Shown one piece after another: positions 60,890-64,000 of a stretch of 64,000 bases of DNA (positions are counted from its first letter, which is position 1; each line of letters opens with the position of its first letter). Made by a program: the position numbers and the translations under genes. The stretch covers positions 20,601 through 84,600 of the forward strand of contig JAWKLR010000015.1 of assembly GCA_041392625.1 (NCBI GenBank), read 5' to 3'. The notes under the pieces are model-generated. The model worked only from the letters and a program-made list of their open reading frames with translations. It had not been told where the DNA came from and did no database searches. The stretch comes from M3007 sp041392625 (GTDB lineage: Bacteria > Bacteroidota > Bacteroidia > Chitinophagales > Saprospiraceae).

Positions 60890-62791
60890 ATGAAGCACTA
60901 TTTAAACGAATACAATCGGAGCATTGAACAGCCTGAAGCCTTTTGGGCAGAACAGGCAAAAGCACTAGCCTGGGATACACTTCCTTCCCAAATTTTATCT
61001 ACCGACTCGAAGGGGTATACGCAGTGGTTTGCGGATGGCAAACTCAATGTAAGCGCATTGTGTATAGACCAGCATGTGGCCGATGGATATGGCGATCAAA
61101 CTGCCATCATATACGATTCACCTGTCACAGAAACACTACAGTATATCAAGTATGTGGAGTTGCAGGAAATGACTGCAAAATTTGCAGGTGGTCTGAAAGA
61201 ATTGGGTTTGAAAAAAGGGGATACGGCGATCATCTACATGCCGATGATCCCTCAGGCAATCGTGGCAATGCTTGCTTGTGCACGCATCGGGGTCGTCCAC
61301 TCGGTGGTATTTGGTGGGTTTGCTCCGCACGAACTTGCCATCCGTATTGATGACTGCAATCCAAAGGTTATCATCACAGCATCCAGCGGGATAGAGGTGG
61401 ATAAAATCATTCCCTACAAACCATTTGTCGACAGTGCCATTGAAGAGGCTGAAAACAAGCCCGAGCGCGTGATTGTTTTCCAACGCCACCTGGGAGCCCG
61501 TACCCCGGAGAAACCCTATGATGTTGATTTTGACGAATTAATGCACACCGCTTCACCTGCCGATCCGGTACCTGTAGAATCTACACATCCACTTTATATC
61601 CTGTACACTTCAGGGACGACGGGGAAACCAAAAGGCATCCAGCGTGACTCGGGTGGCTATGCCACTGCCCTGAAATACTCCATGCGGGCAGTATACGGAA
61701 TTGAACCGGGAGCAGTGTATTGGGCCGCCAGCGATGTAGGTTGGGTAGTTGGGCACAGCTACATAGTATATGGACCTTTGCTCAATCGGAATACCACTGT
61801 ATTGTTTGAGGGCAAGCCGGTTCGCACTCCGGATGCGAGCACCTTTTGGCGGGTAATTAGTCAGCACGGGGTGGAGGTAATGTTTACTGCCCCTACGGCT
61901 ATTCGGGCAATCCGAAAGGAGGATCCGGATGGAGCGTATATTAAGCAATTCGACATGTCCTGCCTCAAATACCAGTTTCTTGCCGGTGAACGCTGCGATG
62001 TGGCTACGCTGAACTGGCTGCAAGAACAACTCAATATTCCGGTAATTGACCACTGGTGGCAAACCGAGTCGGGCTGGCCAATGCTGGCGAATATGGCCGG
62101 TATTGAAATCCAGCCGGTTAAGCCGGGGTCTGTAGGCTTCCCGGTAAGTGGATATGATATTCGAATTATGAACGATGAGGGAGAGGAATTGGGCCCAAAT
62201 AAAGAAGGTTTTGTGTGTGTAAAAAAGCCACTTCCTCCCGGCACCCTCTCGGACTTATGGAACAACAGTGAACGCTTTCAGTCCAGTTATTTTTCGCAGT
62301 TTGAAGGATATTATAGCACCGGTGATGGTGGATATAAAGATGAAGATGGATATTTCTACATCACAGGCCGGGTGGACGATGTAATCAACGTGGCCGGTCA
62401 CCGCTTATCAACCGCCGAGATGGAAGAGGTCGTAGCAGCCCACAAGGCCATCGCCGAATGCGCCGTAATTGGGATTCACAATGAGTTAAAGGGGCAAGTA
62501 CCCTTGGCAGTTGTGGTATTGAAACCCGGTTTGGAAACTCCGGAATCGGATGTTCAAAATGAGATTATTCAGGATGTCCGATCGACCATCGGACCAGTAG
62601 CAGCACTCAAGCAGGTGGTGCCTGTACAGCGTTTGCCCAAAACACGTTCCGGTAAAACGCTCCGAAAACTATTGCGTGGCATTGCAGAACAGACTGAGTT
62701 GAAAATTCCGTCTACCATTGATGACGTGACCATCGTTGACGAAGTTCAGACTGTATTTGAGCGGTATAAAGTATTTGAAAAAAACAGTTAA
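60890..62791 (+). CDS. prpE: Propionyl-CoA synthetase / acetyl-CoA synthetase family
   Basis: 633 residues from ATG 60890 (M-K-H-Y-L-N-E-Y); the upstream start at 60815 is rejected. AMP-binding features: L-Y-T-S-G-T-T-G-K-P-K-G-I-Q-R-D-S-G-G-Y, A-A-S-D-V-G-W-V-V-G-H-S-Y-I-V-Y, W-W-Q-T-E-S-G-W and a C-terminal P-K-T-R-S-G-K-T-L-R-K (acetylation lysine about 590). The G-I-Q-R-D-x-G-G-Y pattern favours PrpE over Acs. Activates propionate (or acetate) to the CoA thioester. A strong terminator follows. Confidence 0.9.
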   Translation: MKHYLNEYNRSIEQPEAFWAEQAKALAWDTLPSQILSTDSKGYTQWFADGKLNVSALCIDQHVADGYGDQTAIIYDSPVTETLQYIKYVELQEMTAKFAGGLKELGLKKGDTAIIYMPMIPQAIVAMLACARIGVVHSVVFGGFAPHELAIRIDDCNPKVIITASSGIEVDKIIPYKPFVDSAIEEAENKPERVIVFQRHLGARTPEKPYDVDFDELMHTASPADPVPVESTHPLYILYTSGTTGKPKGIQRDSGGYATALKYSMRAVYGIEPGAVYWAASDVGWVVGHSYIVYGPLLNRNTTVLFEGKPVRTPDASTFWRVISQHGVEVMFTAPTAIRAIRKEDPDGAYIKQFDMSCLKYQFLAGERCDVATLNWLQEQLNIPVIDHWWQTESGWPMLANMAGIEIQPVKPGSVGFPVSGYDIRIMNDEGEELGPNKEGFVCVKKPLPPGTLSDLWNNSERFQSSYFSQFEGYYSTGDGGYKDEDGYFYITGRVDDVINVAGHRLSTAEMEEVVAAHKAIAECAVIGIHNELKGQVPLAVVVLKPGLETPESDVQNEIIQDVRSTIGPVAALKQVVPVQRLPKTRSGKTLRKLLRGIAEQTELKIPSTIDDVTIVDEVQTVFERYKVFEKNS

Positions 62792-62802
62792 ACCGGAATT
62801 GA

Positions 62803-62838
62803 AAACGGGTTGAGGGAAATACCTCAACCCGTTTTTTT
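62803..62838 (+). terminator. Terminator after prpE
   Basis: Stem AAACGGGTTGAGG / CCTCAACCCGTTT with a short loop, followed by a U-run. Confidence 0.82.
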
Positions 62839-62951
62839 ATTCCTCCTCACAGCCACATTTTTTTCTGCATTCCTCCAGCGTTTCAAAAGGCACCACGCCC
62901 TGGCAGCCGCCATAGATAAACTCCTTGCACTTTTTTTCCTTTTGTCGCCAT
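62837..62951 (-). CDS. Possible half-Kunitz-like micro-protein (needs one-base correction)
   Basis: A minus-strand frame ending at 62837 reads K-C-K-E-F-I-Y-G-G-C-Q-G-V-V-P-F-E-T and E-E-C-R-K-K-C-G-C-E-E-E. This is very close to the C-terminal half of a Kunitz/BPTI fold (F-x-Y-G-G-C, F-x-T/S-x-E-x-C-x-x-x-C). An ATG at 62951, 8 bp after the stop of the upstream T9SS gene, is one base out of frame with it; removing one T from the run at 62931-62937 gives a 37-residue protein. The N-terminal half of the fold and a signal peptide are absent. Could be chance, a real micro-protein with a homopolymer base error, or a remnant. Confidence 0.35.
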
Positions 62952-62958
62952 ATTGCAA

Positions 62959-64000
62959 TTACAACACATTCAATTTTGCAAACCCAAGCAACTTGCCCTG
63001 TCTCCTGATCTGGCAGATGTACATTCCAGGGGCCAGTTCTTCCCGCTCAATCACTACCCGATTATTTTTCAAACCAGGAATGGCGCGTACCTGTCGTCCC
63101 ATCGAATCAAAAATGGTGAGTGAAAGGTCAGACGGGTTTTCTTCACCCAAATATAGGGTGCAAGACTCAGAGAATGGGTTGGGGTATACCGAGTAATGTT
63201 TCAATTCTTTGGATATATCGGTAGCCGATACGGTGTACTCTTCGCAATCCTGAATCGAAGGACCCAGGCGAAAGAATAAGTCGTCAAAATAACTGTCATT
63301 GTCATTACCCGCATTGCGAATGCCTACTAAGGTGTATCGAACCAGGCGCGAACCAACGGGCACTTCCATCCATTCTTCGTAATGCGTCCAACTTGCCGTT
63401 TGGTGACTGAGTACCGGACTGGAGTCAAGCGGCATTCCCTGTTCATCCAGGAACGTGATGTAGAACTCCGGGCGGTCTGCTCCGTTAAAATCTGCCAGGT
63501 ATCCACCAAAATGAGCCAACAAGCCGCCTGCATCTATGGAATCGGCCCAAGGCAGTAAATTGATGTATTGATGTGCCCGACCATAAGGACCATCGACACA
63601 AAGTGCTCCCACAGCAAAATAACGATCGCCGGAATATGGGTTTATTCCGGCACATTCACCGGGCAACAAGGATTCGATAACACCCGTATCAGCAACCCAA
63701 CCGGTAATGCCCAGTTCTCCACCGGGGTTGATCAGCAAATTGGCTGTGTACTCGCTTGTCCCGGTTTGAAACGTAACCGGGTCAGACCATGGACTCCAGC
63801 CGAGTTCGCGGTCGCGGTACCGCACACGCCAGCAATAACTGGTGTTTTCATTCAGGCTCAAAACCTGCTCGTCTGTCAGATCATCCCCAGCCTGCGTATC
63901 TTCATTGAAATACCAGTTTTCGTATTGTTTCCAGGAATCAACGACCGGATTGCTGAAGTCGCCACAAGAGTCTGCTAATTGCCAGTGGCTTGCTCCATGC
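62959..64000 (-). CDS. Secreted protein with T9SS type A sorting domain (5' end beyond window)
   Basis: The frame is open to the right edge (64000), so the gene is incomplete at its start; the visible part is ~346 residues. A fibronectin type III-like segment with Y-C-W-R-V-R-Y-R-D, L-G-W-S-P-W-S-D and a G-T is followed by a jelly-roll-like carbohydrate-binding module (L-L-I-N-P-G-G-E, D-S-Y-F-D-D-L-F-F). The tail V-Y-P-N-P-F-S-E-S-C-T-L-Y, F-D-S-M-G-R-Q-V and K-L-N-V-L is a T9SS type A domain. Secreted or surface-attached, possibly a glycan-active protein; the catalytic part, if any, lies outside. Confidence 0.8.
   Translation of the reverse strand, partial: HGASHWQLADSCGDFSNPVVDSWKQYENWYFNEDTQAGDDLTDEQVLSLNENTSYCWRVRYRDRELGWSPWSDPVTFQTGTSEYTANLLINPGGELGITGWVADTGVIESLLPGECAGINPYSGDRYFAVGALCVDGPYGRAHQYINLLPWADSIDAGGLLAHFGGYLADFNGADRPEFYITFLDEQGMPLDSSPVLSHQTASWTHYEEWMEVPVGSRLVRYTLVGIRNAGNDNDSYFDDLFFRLGPSIQDCEEYTVSATDISKELKHYSVYPNPFSESCTLYLGEENPSDLSLTIFDSMGRQVRAIPGLKNNRVVIEREELAPGMYICQIRRQGKLLGFAKLNVL

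Noticed and set aside
1..64000. tRNA or rRNA genes
   Set aside because: No T-loop-like GTTCRAxxC contexts with a paired acceptor stem and no rRNA motifs were noticed by eye; a covariance-model scan would be decisive.

Overview
The window looks like a chromosomal segment of a Bacteroidota bacterium, most likely of the Saprospiria (Lewinella / Haliscomenobacter-like). The basis is secreted proteins with type IX secretion (T9SS) C-terminal domains of both type A and type B, many lipoproteins, TAnnTTTG promoter-like boxes, a DUF1501/DUF1800 pair, an ASPIC/UnbV lipoprotein, and a Lacal_2735-type small protein. No rRNA, tRNA, CRISPR array or prophage was seen.

Layout. 1-6.4 kb: the end of an AraC regulator, a 21-bp direct repeat, a T9SS beta-propeller protein, a rearranged four-helix-bundle locus (four 194-bp tandem repeats plus an intact gene inside a 42-bp inverted repeat), the ComM/YifB ATPase and an atypical response regulator. 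6.5-14.8 kb (minus strand): a T9SS type B protein, DUF1501 and DUF1800 proteins, a TPR protein and Aat. 15-17.5 kb: hypE facing hypABC (NiFe hydrogenase maturation; hypB frameshifted). 17.9-26.3 kb: a lipoprotein, ribH, three adjacent frame-broken genes (MBL hydrolase, lipoprotein, OmpA-like), an M50 peptidase, a histidine kinase, prmC, purK (frame-broken) and purE. 26.4-30.8 kb (minus strand): CBS protein, universal stress protein, an uncharacterised protein and a CcoI/FixI-type copper ATPase, with FNR-like boxes. 31.0-32.3 kb: a decayed IS3-family element inside the loop of a heptamer-repeat hairpin. 32.4-50.9 kb: thioredoxin, DUF983, sulfide:quinone oxidoreductase, AraC, GNAT, isoaspartyl peptidase, DoxX, proC, CBS, a giant FG-GAP/ASPIC lipoprotein, a BON-LysM protein, aminotransferase, an exported superoxide dismutase, an RluD-type synthase, a lipid kinase, SUI1, a substrate-binding-like lipoprotein and TrmH. 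51-64 kb: two glycosyltransferases, PhzF, adenine deaminase, M20 hydrolase, alanine racemase, small membrane proteins, an NAD-dependent epimerase, propionyl-CoA synthetase, a possible half-Kunitz micro-protein and a partial T9SS protein.

Themes. Several loci fit a microaerobic or sulfide-exposed life: hyp genes, copper ATPase with USP/CBS proteins under possible FNR control, SQR and an exported SOD. Most of the window is ordinary housekeeping and secretion genes.

The unusual content is repeat biology. There are period-7 (heptamer) inverted repeats, one of which encloses a four-helix-bundle gene and another an IS element. There are also two ~160-bp hairpin elements whose terminal stems differ in sequence but stay self-complementary. 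A second striking feature is clustered frame breaks in at least eight genes, including biosynthetic ones. The protein can be re-read by switching frame, so local assembly or sequencing error is a serious alternative to gene decay.
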